From Chamaecyparis obtusa (taxonomy: Eukaryota > Streptophyta > Pinopsida > Cupressales > Cupressaceae), in assembly GCA_027943335.1 (NCBI GenBank), contig BSBK01001119.1:785001-849000 (forward strand): 64,000 bases of DNA, read 5' to 3'. The notes beneath the pieces are model-generated. The model searched no databases and had not been told where the DNA came from. It worked only from the letters and a program-made list of their open reading frames with translations. Below are positions 44,662 to 55,315 of this stretch, piece after piece; the stretch's first letter is position 1; each line of letters opens with the position of its first letter. A program made the translations under genes and the position numbers.

Positions 44662-47364
44662 ATGGCCACTCCTATTTTATTTGATGTTGCTAAAAGGAAA
44701 AGATATGTATTTAAAAGGCATCCATTTAAGTCTACCCTAGATGATTTGGAAGGAGCATTCTCTAGGACTCCTATGGGAGTTATGCATGTAGAGGACATAC
44801 GTGCATATATTTATTGGAAAAAGGAACCTGTTGGATTAGATAGAATCAGGTCACACCTAGAAACCATGATGAATCTAGAAAAAACCTTCCTAGATGAGTT
44901 CACACACTTGAAAGACAACCCTATTGTTGAGTATGCTACAACATATGATTTTTACGAATCCGAATGGATAAAGATTCTTTTGGGAAGAATTCATGATGAC
45001 TTATTCTGGATTGGTGAATTCCCTATCATAATAACTACTAATCTCATTCATGAGATGACTAGATTACCTAAGACTAGTGCCATCCTTCCCACTGGCAAGG
45101 ATGTTAGGAAACAAGTGGAACAAGCCTGCAAGTAACACAGTGATAAGCACGGCATGACCATTGATCTAATTGAGGAGAAAGACATCAAACTCATATCTAT
45201 GCTACTTGGATATAGGTTCCAACATGAAAATAGGGTAAATAGTGTGTCTGCAACCACTATTCTAGAAGCCATAAGGATTATGAAGGAAAATGGTGAATTC
45301 AACTTATGTGAGATCTTGCACGCATAGTTGATGGACAATATAAGGGCTATCAAGCATGATAAAAGTAAGATATTCAAGTTTGGGTCTCTGATAATATACA
45401 TGTACTTTCATATTGTTGGGAAAGTGTCAGACCTCTACCTAGACAAGAGTCTGCCCATAATGCCTCATATTTCACTCAAGGCATCATCAGAGAGCACCTT
45501 GAAGGACTACTTGGAACTTGAAATCAAGACATTCAAAATAAAAATGCAGAGAAGGTATAGGATACCTAAAAGCATAGTTGAGAAGTATAAGGATAGTATT
45601 TGTTTCATGGTGGAGACAAATAGCACATGCGTGGAAGTAGTGGAGCCTAGAACTAAGTGGATCCATCCACTTGGTTATGAAGTGGAAGAGAAGGTTTTGG
45701 AAGCTTATGCACAAGTCCTCCTATCAGCACCGAAGGATCCCAATGAACCAAGATGGGGTACCTATGAAGAAAAGACTAGACAGGTTGATTCAGTCCTAAA
45801 CAATGCTACAACCAAGAGGAAAGCATCAAAGATCACCTTTGAGATACTAAAGATTCATGGTGTCACTCAAGATGACCTAGATAAAGCTAGAGAATCCAAG
45901 ATAATAATGAAAATTGAGAACGTACCCACTGGTGAAGTCAAAATAGAGAAGATTGATGACCCTAAGGAGAAGAAAGTAAAAACTAAGAGAATAGATGATC
46001 CCAAGGAAAAGAAGAGTAAGACAGATGATATCACTTCAGCGCCCACTCCTACTATTCATCAGGAGTCCACTCCACCTCCAGAGCCCAATAAGATGTCAAA
46101 GAGGAAGAAGAAAATAGTCATAAGCCACCCATTAGCAAGGTCGACAAGAAGCAAAGGTAGAAACACATAGCCACCACCTGAGGTTGGATTCAAGCCGAAT
46201 CTACAAGTATTGAGAACAAGAGTAGTAGATAAGGGAATAATTGATCAAATAGCTATTTTTTATGATAAATATCATGAGATAGACAAATATTAGATCCATG
46301 ATATGTTAATCAAACATATGATCAATTTTAAGAAGACTATTCTAGAACTTAAGACAGTCATTCTAGATAATGTTTGGGACATTTTGGATACATTGAAAAT
46401 ACAAGTTGTTGAAGAAGATTTCAGAATAAGAGAAAAGACACTAGATGATAACCTTCTAGTATGTTTATTTGATGAGAAGACATTACTGTTAGGTTTGGTG
46501 AAGCCACACCTTAGAACCAAGATGAGGACTCTACACATTATGAATAAAGATTATGAGTTGATTGCCAAGGAAACATAAAAAGCCTTTGAGAAGGTATTTC
46601 TAGAACAACACATGCATCCATCATCTACGCACACAACCTAAGTACCTATTGAGAAAGTAAAAGTAGTTGAGGTCATAAATGCACCTATGACAGGTCCATA
46701 GGACTCTGCGCCCATAGTGATAGCACCCACAAAGGCAATGGAGTTTGCGTCCATGCCTGAAGCCAAGAAAGAAACCATTATGATCGATAATGTAGAGATA
46801 TCAATGGCGGCAATAGATAAGGACTTGGATAAGTTTGAGGAAGCATTTGTGAGAGTTGAGGAAGCAAAAATTTTATGTGGTGATAACTCACCTAAATAGA
46901 AAGAAGTTCTCATTGAAGATATAATTGGACAAGAAGAAGAAGAAGAGGAGAAATAAAAAGAAAAGGAGAAAGAAGAAGAAGAGGAGAAAGAAAAATAAAA
47001 GGAGAAAGAAGAAGAAGCGGAGAAAGAAAAGAAAAATGAACCAACAGATGAACCCTCTATTGAAATGTCTGTTAGGGTAAAGATAGAAGTAATGGACAAC
47101 ACACCTATCACTCCTATGCCATCAATTTCATTGTTGTCAAGTTTGACTCCTAACACAACAAGTTTAGACTCATGGGGAGAAGAAGACCTGATTAAGATCA
47201 GTGTGCTTGCAATGGAAAAGGCAAAGGAAAAACAAGTGATGATAAATCCATTGTTTGTTGAATCAGTCAACATTCTGAATAGATTACTGCCTGTAGACAA
47301 GAAAGTGTCAAGTATACACTCAGTGGATGATGTTAGCACCATTATGACATGTTTTAAAGCTTAG
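44662..47364 (+). pseudogene. Element 3 ORF2: about 900-codon protein of unknown function
   Basis: One frame (frame 1) from the ATG at 44662 to the TAG at 47362, broken by at least nine stops (45133, 45325, 46168, 46576, 46897 and others) and no frameshift I can detect. The N-terminal third is folded-looking ('RKRYVFKRHPFKSTLDDLEG', 'WIGEFPIIITTNLIHEMTRL', 'MLLGYRFQHENRV', 'KIFKFGSLIIYMYFHIVGKV'). A conserved Trp/aromatic region near 45655 ('TKWIHPLGYEVEEKVLEAY') is followed by a basic linker with repeated 'DDPKEKK' units. A helical region near 46300-46570 and a Glu/Lys-rich low-complexity block (46930-47040) complete it. I do not recognise the family. A helical 'plant transposon-associated' ORF is the nearest impression. 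Confidence 0.55.
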
Positions 47365-47369
47365 TTATA

Positions 47370-47630
47370 TCCTTTGAAACTTCCTAATAGGGGGTTTGTC
47401 TTCTTTTAGGTATATCCTATGGGTACACAGCTTTGGGTTTGGGCCTTTCATGTCAGCATAATCCCATGCAAATGTTGTAGTATGGTCCTTCAGTATTTTA
47501 GTCAATGATGATTTCTACTAAGGAGTTAGCTAGCTATTAATATTCAAGCAGAGGCCAGGAGATACCTCTATTTTCTTAGTTAGTTCTATCATAGATGCAT
47601 ATGTTAATGAGGGCACTTGTATCTCATGAG
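47370..47630 (-). pseudogene. pol: N-terminal RT fragment of the Athila-like element
   Basis: The minus strand encodes 'HEIQVPSLTYASMIELTKK', 'TKILKDHTTTFAWDYADMKG' and 'CTHRIYLKEDKPPIRKFQR'. This is the standard lead-in to Ty3/gypsy RT (F-A-W-x-Y-x-D-M-x-G...H-x-I...K-P-I-R). It stops abruptly near 47370, where plus-strand Element 3 ORF2 ends. The catalytic RT core is not present anywhere on the other side of the insertion. Confidence 0.75.
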
Positions 47631-47936
47631 GAAGCAACTGGTGGTAGATCTTTTTGGCTACAGGAGAAGCCCATTGGTAATTAGGGTTTAAAGCCTATAG
47701 GGAGCAGTTTTGGAGGAACAATACAGGGAATCTGAGTTTGATCCATACTGATTATGCAGGATGTTGGTGATTATTGGGTCTTCTTCCTAGAACTGCAGGA
47801 AAGGATCTCTTTTTAACATCATTAACTAAGACATTGAGTTTATAACTTCAGCCTCTTCTCTTATATCATGCCATATGGGTGAGGCTAATTTCATCTAAGG
47901 TTGGGTAGGTGGATACAAGACTAAAGTCTTGGTATA

Positions 47937-48460
47937 CTAACCATCAGATATAGTCATATCCCCTGAGAGACATTTGATGTAAGCATAAATAGTTTCTAGC
48001 CAAGGCCTACCAAGAATAATTGGATAATCCCCTAATGTGGCTTTGGGTGATAGGATCATGAAATCAATAGGGTAAGACCAAGATTCTAGGTCAACAACTA
48101 TGTCCTCAACCATCCCATCAGGCTTCATAGTGGCACTATCTGCAAGCTCTAGGATAGTGGGTGTAGTTCTAAGGTTGGTGATACCAAGTTATTGCATTAT
48201 ATCCCTATTCATAACATTTATAGCGGCACCAAGATCTATCAACACATTTTTAATAACTATCCCATTGATAATGATCTCAACAATAGGGTTGCCAAGGTCA
48301 GAATATTTTGGGATGGTAAGTTTTCCTAGCATGATTTCAGCCAGTTTACCCAAAATGTGGATAGTCTGGGGATCCTTTTTCTTGCAGCCAAGCTTCTTGA
48401 AACAAGCTTCTTTGATGGATTTTCCATATGTGGAGACATCCTTGATTGCCTAGAAAAGGG
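47937..48460 (-). pseudogene. Aspartic protease of the Athila-like element
   Basis: The minus strand reads 'LGKLAEIMLGKLTIPKYSDL', then the catalytic loop 'NVLIDLGAAINVMNRDIMQ' (near 48225-48280). D-L-G replaces D-[ST]-G. 'TPTILELADSATMKPDGMVE', 'VVDLESWSYPIDFMILSPK' and 'YPIILGRPWLETIYAYI' follow, the usual C-terminal signature. It ends at a stop 47937-47939, then runs on toward RT. The frame has several stops upstream. Confidence 0.8.
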
Positions 48461-50265
48461 GTATTTGAACATTAATGTTCTTTAGTTGATTAAGGATGTT
48501 AAAGGCTACTTCTTCAGTAGGCTTTAGATTGGTATGTTGTAGTCTTTGTGGAAAAGGAGGTCTAGTGTGTTGGTTGTTCTCAACTATTGGCTTAGGGACT
48601 ACTGGAGGAGGAGATTTTTTGGCATGGTTAGATTTCGTAGAGGGTACCTCAATGATAATTGGAGGTTCAGGATTAGGCAGAGTAGTACCAAACTATAGGT
48701 GAATATCATCAAGAGTGATGGCATAAGTAGGATATTGCATGGGCTACTACATTAGGTCAGTAGCATATACACTTTGTTGAGGTGTAGGAGGTCTATTGTT
48801 TTGGTTTGGTTTCAATTGTGTAGGTAATTGTGTAGGCTTGGGAGGCATATTATTGGCTACTGGAGGTGGAAAAAGTGCTTTCTACTATGGAGGCTGAGGA
48901 GGTGGTAGCAGAAATCATTGTAGCTGATTTGGCCATTGCTGACCACTTTGCCACTATGGGTTCTGCTTCCAATTACCTTGTGGTGGTTTCCATGCCCCTT
49001 GGAGTTGTTGCCAATTCCCTTGAGGGTTTTTCCACTATGGACTAGGGTAATTCTACCACTGATTCTAGAAATTATTCCAGGGAGGAGTTTGATAATTCTT
49101 GGGGAGTTTCCATTGATTATTATAAAATGGATTACTGAATGTAAGTGGGTCCTGAGGCATACCTTTTCTTTACACCCATGGTCATCTCAAAGTGATGAAG
49201 AATGTCTTCTCATCCACTAGTTCAATTAGTTTGTAATTAGTTGGTATTTGTTTAGTCTCTACATTAGCAATCAGTTTGCACCAGAAGTCTCTCTTCTTCT
49301 ATCTATAATAGGGATAGAATTCAACCAGCATGGCCTCTTCTTCATCATGATTCTTGTTAGCCTACATGGTATCCAGCTATGTTGCCATGTTGTTAATGAT
49401 GTCTTGCTTGAATTCAGACAAGAGATGTGTTATCTTTTTCCTAGAAGCACCTACACCATTTGACTTTCCCAAAGGGGTCCTATATCCCCTTCCTTTCTTT
49501 CTAGAAACTCTGGAGTACTTAAGGCGTATCTTTCTAATATCATCCAATGTAGCTTGGGTGATATCACCTCCAGCCATCAGGTCCAACACTTCTATGCATC
49601 CATCATGTATGCCTCACAAAAAGAGAAACTTTTGGGACTCCTCATTAAGTGCATGTTGTGTGTTCTTTTATAAGCTAAACATGAATCATGAGACATAATC
49701 TTTGAGACTCTCATCCTCTTTCTGTGTCATCTTAAAAATGTCATCCCCTCGCATATCATTTCCTCTACAATAATCTTTATCTTTCAACAAGAAAGCAATC
49801 TTCATTCATCCCAATTGTGAATAAGATCCTTCCCTAAGCCCATGAACCAATGCAGTGCAAACTCCTTAAGATTCACCTGAAAGAGTTTAAGCATGTGGGC
49901 ATCAGTGGTGTAGTCATAGCTCCTACAAAGGATATCAAACTCTAAGAGAAAGTATATGGGTCTTCTATCACAAGACCATATAATTTTGGAAGGGCAGAAG
50001 AAAGTATGTTCTTGAGGTTGTTATTGTCATGTTGGTCGGTGATAAGAAGAGGAAATGTGGTGGGATTTTCCATCCTTGGTGGATTTATAGGATGAAGCAG
50101 AGATGGATGATGAGGGTGATAGATGACCAGCTGTAAAGGGTTTTCTTGTTCGATGGGATTTTCAAGAAAATGGGATCTTAGATTAGTGAAGGCCTTGGCA
50201 AATAGATTAATTTCAGGTTTCTCCTTGAAGGAAACAAGGAGTTCTTCTTTAGAAGATAAGGACAA
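48461..50265 (-). pseudogene. gag: gag of the Athila-like element
   Basis: A start ATG at 50265 ('MSLSSKEELLVSF') lies only 26 bp from the LTR edge. The gag core is seen in 'LPKLYGLVIEDPYTF', 'MLKLFQVNLKEFALHWFMGL' and 'LDLMAGGDITQATLDDIRKI' (49377-49589). Then comes a long region rich in Pro, Gln, Asn and Trp ('NPQGNWQQLQGAWKPPQGNW', 'FLPPPPQPP') where other gags have zinc knuckles; I see no CCHC motif. Many stops and probably frameshifts break it. It leads into the protease. Confidence 0.7.
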
Positions 50266-50290
50266 TGATGTGGTTTTGGGAAATAGTTGC

Positions 50291-51022
50291 TGAAGGAAAG
50301 AAATGTCGGAAGGAAACTATTTTATGATTGCAGGAAGTAAATACTAGAATGGAAATTAAACTATAGTTGTAGAAAAGAAAGTACTGGAATGGAAATTTTA
50401 GAATTGAAGGTACTAAAAAAACATAAAGACTCTTGCAAACTAAGCTATAATGATTCAGCTACTCTGTCGCTTTGGCTGTAGGAAGTGTTAGCTAGCTTGT
50501 GGCCTTGGCTACATGAACAGTTTTACACTTAATACTGAAATAACAAAATTGCAAGAAAACAAGTTTAAATAGAATGAATCTAACTAAATATGGATTTCTC
50601 ACCAAGTGGGCCCCCTTGGATAAGTATCCAAAACACACAATTACACAAAGTTAAATCTCAACACTTCATTTTCTCATTGATTGAATAACTGAGTATAGAG
50701 ATGTATATAAACCAGAAACAACAGAATGAAACTATATTGAAACTAAACTGTTAATTCTCTCCTTCTCAGGTAGGAGCGGGGCTTCATTTAAAAGGAAGAC
50801 TTCTAACAGCTAACTAATCATGCCTCAAAAATAGGCAGAACTTTTATTACAACACTACTAACAGAGAGGAAGAAAGCTATAAAACTAGAAATAAAATAGA
50901 TCTAGAAAAGAGGAAAGAGCTACTACGATAGCAGATATAACTTTCCACTCTCTCCTAGATTTCTTTAGAGAATTCATTATGTTGCCTCAATCTCTTCTTG
51001 ATAACTGCCACCTTGATCATCT
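50291..51022 (-). repeat. LTR-B (part of 5' LTR) of the Athila-like element, split by Copia-2
   Basis: Matches LTR-A 32333-33043 at about 90% identity. It ends exactly at the Copia-2 insertion point: LTR-A continues 'CTTGATCATCTGGAAACC' while here CATCT is followed by the Copia-2 LTR. The remaining 430 bp of LTR-B should lie beyond the nested insertions, outside the window. Confidence 0.75.
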
Positions 51023-52512
51023 TGTTGAACTACAACTGATTTGGAATCTGATTGAAGAATCTGTGATTACAAGATCATTGAGGAGTTGTTGATTAGATAT
51101 GTAATATGATTAAATTAGTATTATGTTGTCATTGATGTCAACTAGTTTGATAGCACTTATCTTGTAAGTTACTATACTGAGATACTTGAAGAAAGGTGAA
51201 AGAGATGAAGAACAAAGAAATCTACATGAGGAAAGATGTACATGACAGATGAGGATAAGGAACACATTGAGTAACTTGTTGATGAGTCTATGACTTGATG
51301 ATATTGACTTTATTATGTTGCATTCATCTATGATGAAGTATAGAGCTAAAAGACACAAAGAAGTGTTGTCAGTAAATGAAGCATTTCTAGTATATACCAA
51401 TGGAGTATAGTGTATACCAATTGCAATATTAACCGAGCAGTGTTCACCGACACATTTCTTTGTTAACCGAGCATAACAGAATGAATTAAATGACTAGTTT
51501 AGCCATTAAGATTGATGAGCTGGCAAGAGTATAACATCAAGGTAACATATAAGGTTTGTTACACAGATTGATGGTTGACAAAATTCAAGGAAGATCTAAC
51601 AAAGAAGATTTAAATGTGTTATTGACACAAGTACCAAGAAATTTTGAAGCGGCAAAATCTATGAATGAGATTAAGCGGCAAAATTTGATGGTGGAGAAGA
51701 AAACAATTTACTTGTCTATATAAAAGAATAGAATTTATTTATTAAAGATGTCGGAAGAAGTAGAAACTGTAGGAATATCATGTGAACAAAGTTTTCATGC
51801 ATTCTGATCATACTAGTTAGTAAGAACTGAGCTGTAGAACAATTACCGAGCTACAAAGAGCAATTACCGACGAATAGTAAGTTGATACAGTATTGAATTT
51901 GAAGTGAAATATTGATTAGAAGGATTTGTATGGACTAAATATTGATCTGTAATCTACAATTGAAGTTGTATTAAGGCAGGTCATTTACTGTTACATATTT
52001 AACCATTGTATACAGTCAAAATCTCTTAACCGAGTGGACTCTGAAAGTCTTATGATGTATCATTCATAGAATGAACATTGTTATCCTATCAACCCCATAG
52101 TGAATGCTGGTTGGATGATAACTTCTACTCTAAAATCCTCTAACAAGGTCACACCTGACAGTGTGTTTGTAAACCTTTAACAGGGTTGGGTCTTAACCGA
52201 CCTCACTTCAGAAGAGTGAACAATTTTGGGTTGCCGGTCCCAGGTGGTTTTTCCCTTTACAAGGTTTCCATGTTAAATATCTTGTGTTATGTGTTGATTG
52301 TGATATTTGTTTGTTATCATTCTTTACATGTTACATGTTAGATTTGATCGGTAAACTATTATAGTATTAGACTGGTAATCGGTAAAAGCATAGATAGTGA
52401 AAGTATTTATTGTTTACTGATGAGAAAAAATTAGAGAAGTCATTTTGAATTATACATTTTGTTTTTTGGGTCACTAGATAACTGATTCATCCGCCTCTCA
52501 ATTATTCTAACA
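51023..52512 (+). repeat. 5' LTR of Copia-2 (1490 bp)
   Basis: TGTTGAACTAC...TTATTCTAACA. TATA box TATATAAAA at 51717-51725. 'CTAACAAGG/TTAACAGGG' blocks at about 52140-52190. The right part from 51989 is absent from the truncated 3' LTR. Confidence 0.92.
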
Positions 52513-52514
52513 AT

Positions 52515-52526
52515 TGGTATCAGAGC
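52515..52526 (+). other. Primer binding site of Copia-2 (initiator-Met tRNA)
   Basis: TGGTATCAGAGC, a perfect 12-nt iMet site two bases after the LTR. Confidence 0.95.
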
Positions 52527-52576
52527 ATTGGTTGCTTGGAATAGAGTTTTAAGGACTTAAGCATAAAGGTCTCAAG

Positions 52577-53323
52577 ATGTATAAGAGGGAAGTACTGAAA
52601 CTAAACAAAGAAAACTTCATAGTATGGCAAAGCAGAATGAAGCTGCACATATCTGGAATTGGGAACTCTGCACTAGATCTGATGGAGAATGGCTACATAC
52701 AACTACCCACTGGTCCCTTAACTCTTAATCAACTAAAGGACAAGCATGAACACAATGTTACCATGATGGAACTTGTTGCTGCCTGTACTGATGCTAAATT
52801 TGAAGATATCAAGACATGCATGACTGCTAAAGGAATGTGGGATAAATTAACACAAATATATAGTGGAGATCTGAATGTCAAAAGAGCCCGAGCTGAAAGT
52901 TTGAGAGGCAGATTTGATGATATGAGAATGAAAGAAGGTGAGAACATTGTCCAATATTCAAATAGACTCAAAGAAGTGGTACATGCTATTAGAGCATCTG
53001 ATGGAGTAATTGATGATGAAACAGTGATAAGAAAGATTCTCAGAACTTTGCTACCAGTTTATGCAATCAGGATTTCTACAATTCATGAAACAAGAGCTAC
53101 ATCCAACCTTACTCTTGACACTCTGATTGGTAAACTTACAACCTTTGAATTAAACAACTTTGATAATAGTGTTGTTCCTTCTATTGAATCCACTTTCATG
53201 TCTTCTTTGAAGATTGGAAAATCTAGCAGGAATATTAAGAATTGCTATAGTGATGAAAATACCGATCATGAACTTGATGAGCTTGAAGCACTTATGGCCA
53301 GAAGATTTCCCAAAGGAAAATGA
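52577..53323 (+). pseudogene. gag: Copia-2 gag
   Basis: Start at ATG 52577 ('MYKREVLKLNKENFIVWQSR'). The copia gag/UBN2 fold is seen in 'MWDKLTQIYSGDLNVKRA', 'DDMRMKEGENIVQYSNRLKE' and 'ETVIRKILRTLLPVYAIRIS'. The TGA at 53321 ends the open part, but the frame continues into a degenerate zinc knuckle 'CFNYKEVSHITARC' (second Cys replaced by Tyr) near 53350 and on to the protease. The capsid part is intact for 248 codons. Confidence 0.88.
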
Positions 53324-54307
53324 AGGTATAGAGGTAAGCTACCTTTGGCATGCTTTAACTATAAAGAAGTTAGTCACATCACTGCTAGATGCCCTTAGAA
53401 GAAAGATGATGATAGATCCAAAGACCAATCTGAAGGAAGCTATGGGAGAAGAGTCAACAGAGGCTACCGACACAACAACAGAGACAACCAAGATGAAAAA
53501 GGAAAAAAGGTATGTTACATAGCTGAAGATATTGAGACTAAATCTGATTCTGATGATGATATAGTTGTATTTGTTGCTATGAAAGATGACTCAGAAGAGG
53601 AAGAGAAACATGAAGAGACAGCACTGATCTCTAAAGTAAGCAGAAATGATACATGGATCATAGACAGTGGTTGTACACATCATATGACCGGTGATGTAGA
53701 GAAGTTTGATCATCTTGTTGAATATAATGGAGGATCTGTGAGAATGGGAAATGATGCACCTTGTATGGTAAGAGGTAAAGGTTCATTGATGATCAATGAT
53801 AGATTACAATGTGAAAATACATACTGGGTAGATGGACTGAACTATAACTTGTTAAGTGTGGCTCAGCTAAACAATTCAGGCCACCAACTAGCTTTTGAGA
53901 GCAAAAAGGTGAAGATCTATGATGATGGAGGAAGACTTGTTGAAACTGGTACACAATCTAGAGGTAATCTATTCTATCTTGATATGGATCAGTATTCTTG
54001 TTTGTTAATAAAGGATGAAGATGCCTGGTTGTGGCACAGAAGGTTATGCCATGTGAATTTTGACAACATGGTCAATATTAGAAGAAAGAAAAGAGTTAGA
54101 GGATTGCCTAACTTGATAAAAGCTAATCATGCCATGTGCCATGAATGTCAGAAAGGTAAGATGACTAAGTCCAGTTTTAAAAGAAAAGACTATTCAACAA
54201 AGAAGATACTTGAGTTGGTTCATACCGACCTATGTGGTCCTATGAGAACTCAAAGCTATTTTGGTGATAGATATTTTATTCTTTTTTTTATGCCTATACT
54301 AGACTGA
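53324..54307 (+). pseudogene. Copia-2 nucleocapsid end, protease and integrase N-terminus
   Basis: After the knuckle (followed by TAG near 53397) the frame is open from 53579. Protease has 'WIIDSGCTHHMTGDVEKF' (near 53655) and 'NLLSVAQLNNSG'. The pre-integrase domain has 'AWLWHRRLCHVNFDNMVNI' and 'CHECQKGKMTKSSF'. The first integrase Asp is in 'LVHTDLCGPMRTQ'. At about 54285, in a T-run, the frame shifts, which accounts for the stop at 54305. The integrase core continues in the next frame. Confidence 0.88.
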
Positions 54308-55315
54308 TGACTGTTATGTTCCTGAAAGAGAAATCTAAAGCTTTCAAAATGTTTAAGTGGTATAAAGCTAAGGTAGAGAAATAAATTGGAAAGGAAATAA
54401 AATGCTTAAGATCTGATAGAGGAGGTGAATTTATCTCTGATGAATTTACTAATTTTTGTAATGAGCATGGAATCAAAAGATAGGTATATGTACCGAGAAC
54501 ACCTTAGCAAAATGGCATTGCTGAAAGGAGGAATGGGTCTATAATTGACTATGCTAGAACATTAATGATACAGAAGAATGTTGCTCAGACATATTGGAGG
54601 GAATCTGTTAGTACAGCTGTGTGTGTTCTTAACCGAGTACAACTGAAGAAGGACTCCAACCGAACACCTTATGAAATATGGTTTGGACACAAACCTATTG
54701 TAAGTTATTTTAGAATTTTTGGAAGTAAATGCTTTATTTTGAAAGATGAGAGAAATGAAAAATTTGATTCTAAAGGAGATTAAGGAATATTTCTGGGATA
54801 TTCCACTATAAGTAAAGCATATAAATGTTTGAATAAGGTTACAAATAAGATAGCTGAAAGTACTAATGTTCGTGTTGATGAGTTTGATAAAAAGAACACA
54901 AAGGAAAGTATAAAGGAACCAAAAGACTATGGTAGATTCACTTACATTGAACATCCAGAGTATCTACCGACACCACAAACTATGACAACTGGTCAGTAGG
55001 GAAACAATGCAAGACAACAGGCAACACAAACCAAGGAACAAAATGGAGCTATTGAGCAAGAATATGACCCTGAGCAAGATGAGCAAGAAAGGAGAAATCA
55101 AGTTTTGGCTAGTTTTGTCAGAAGACATCATCCTAAAACACAAATCATTGGAGACAGACATGGTGGAATGCAAACTAGAAGAAAAACAAGACAAGGTACA
55201 TGTTTAATTTGTGAATTTGAACCTAAAACTATGAAAGTTACATTAGAGAATGAATAATGGGTTAATGCAATGAAGGAGGAAATAGAGCCAATAGAGAAGA
55301 ACAAAACCTAGTCCT
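54290..55315 (+). pseudogene. int: Copia-2 integrase core and C-terminus
   Basis: Frame 1 here. It carries 'TVMFLKEKSKAFKMFKWY', 'CLRSDRGGEFISDEF' (second catalytic Asp) and 'QNGIAERRNGSI' (Glu), preceded by stops at expected Gln codons ('R-stop-VYVPRTP-stop-QNG', CAA/CAG to TAA/TAG type). 'NRTPYEIWFGHKPIVSYFRI' and a TAA at 54781 before 'GIFLGYSTISKAYKC' follow. The linker to RT includes 'LASFVRRHHPKTQIIG'. A second frameshift near 55310 leads into RT. Confidence 0.85.

Larger units (their letters stand above)
41946..47364 (+). mobile_element. Element 3: non-autonomous LTR element with two non-pol ORFs
   Basis: A 5' LTR (41946-43057, TGTTGGAAAG...CGTAACA) is followed by an iMet-like primer site and a leader that resembles Copia-1's. 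The first ORF encodes a coiled coil plus zinc knuckles, and the second is a roughly 900-codon ORF of unknown function. No protease, integrase or RT is present. The right edge is taken as the end of ORF2, because RT sequence of the minus-strand gypsy element resumes at about 47370. No 3' LTR is found, so the element is incomplete or ORF2 may belong to a separate insertion. Confidence 0.55.

Noticed and set aside
46638..47342. Minus-strand 234-codon Ser/Phe-rich ORF
   Set aside because: Antisense shadow of the Glu/Lys-rich part of Element 3 ORF2; low-complexity composition explains its openness.
48100..49698. Plus-strand ORFs of 68-117 codons over the gypsy gag/protease
   Set aside because: Antisense shadows of the minus-strand gag-protease of the Athila-like element.
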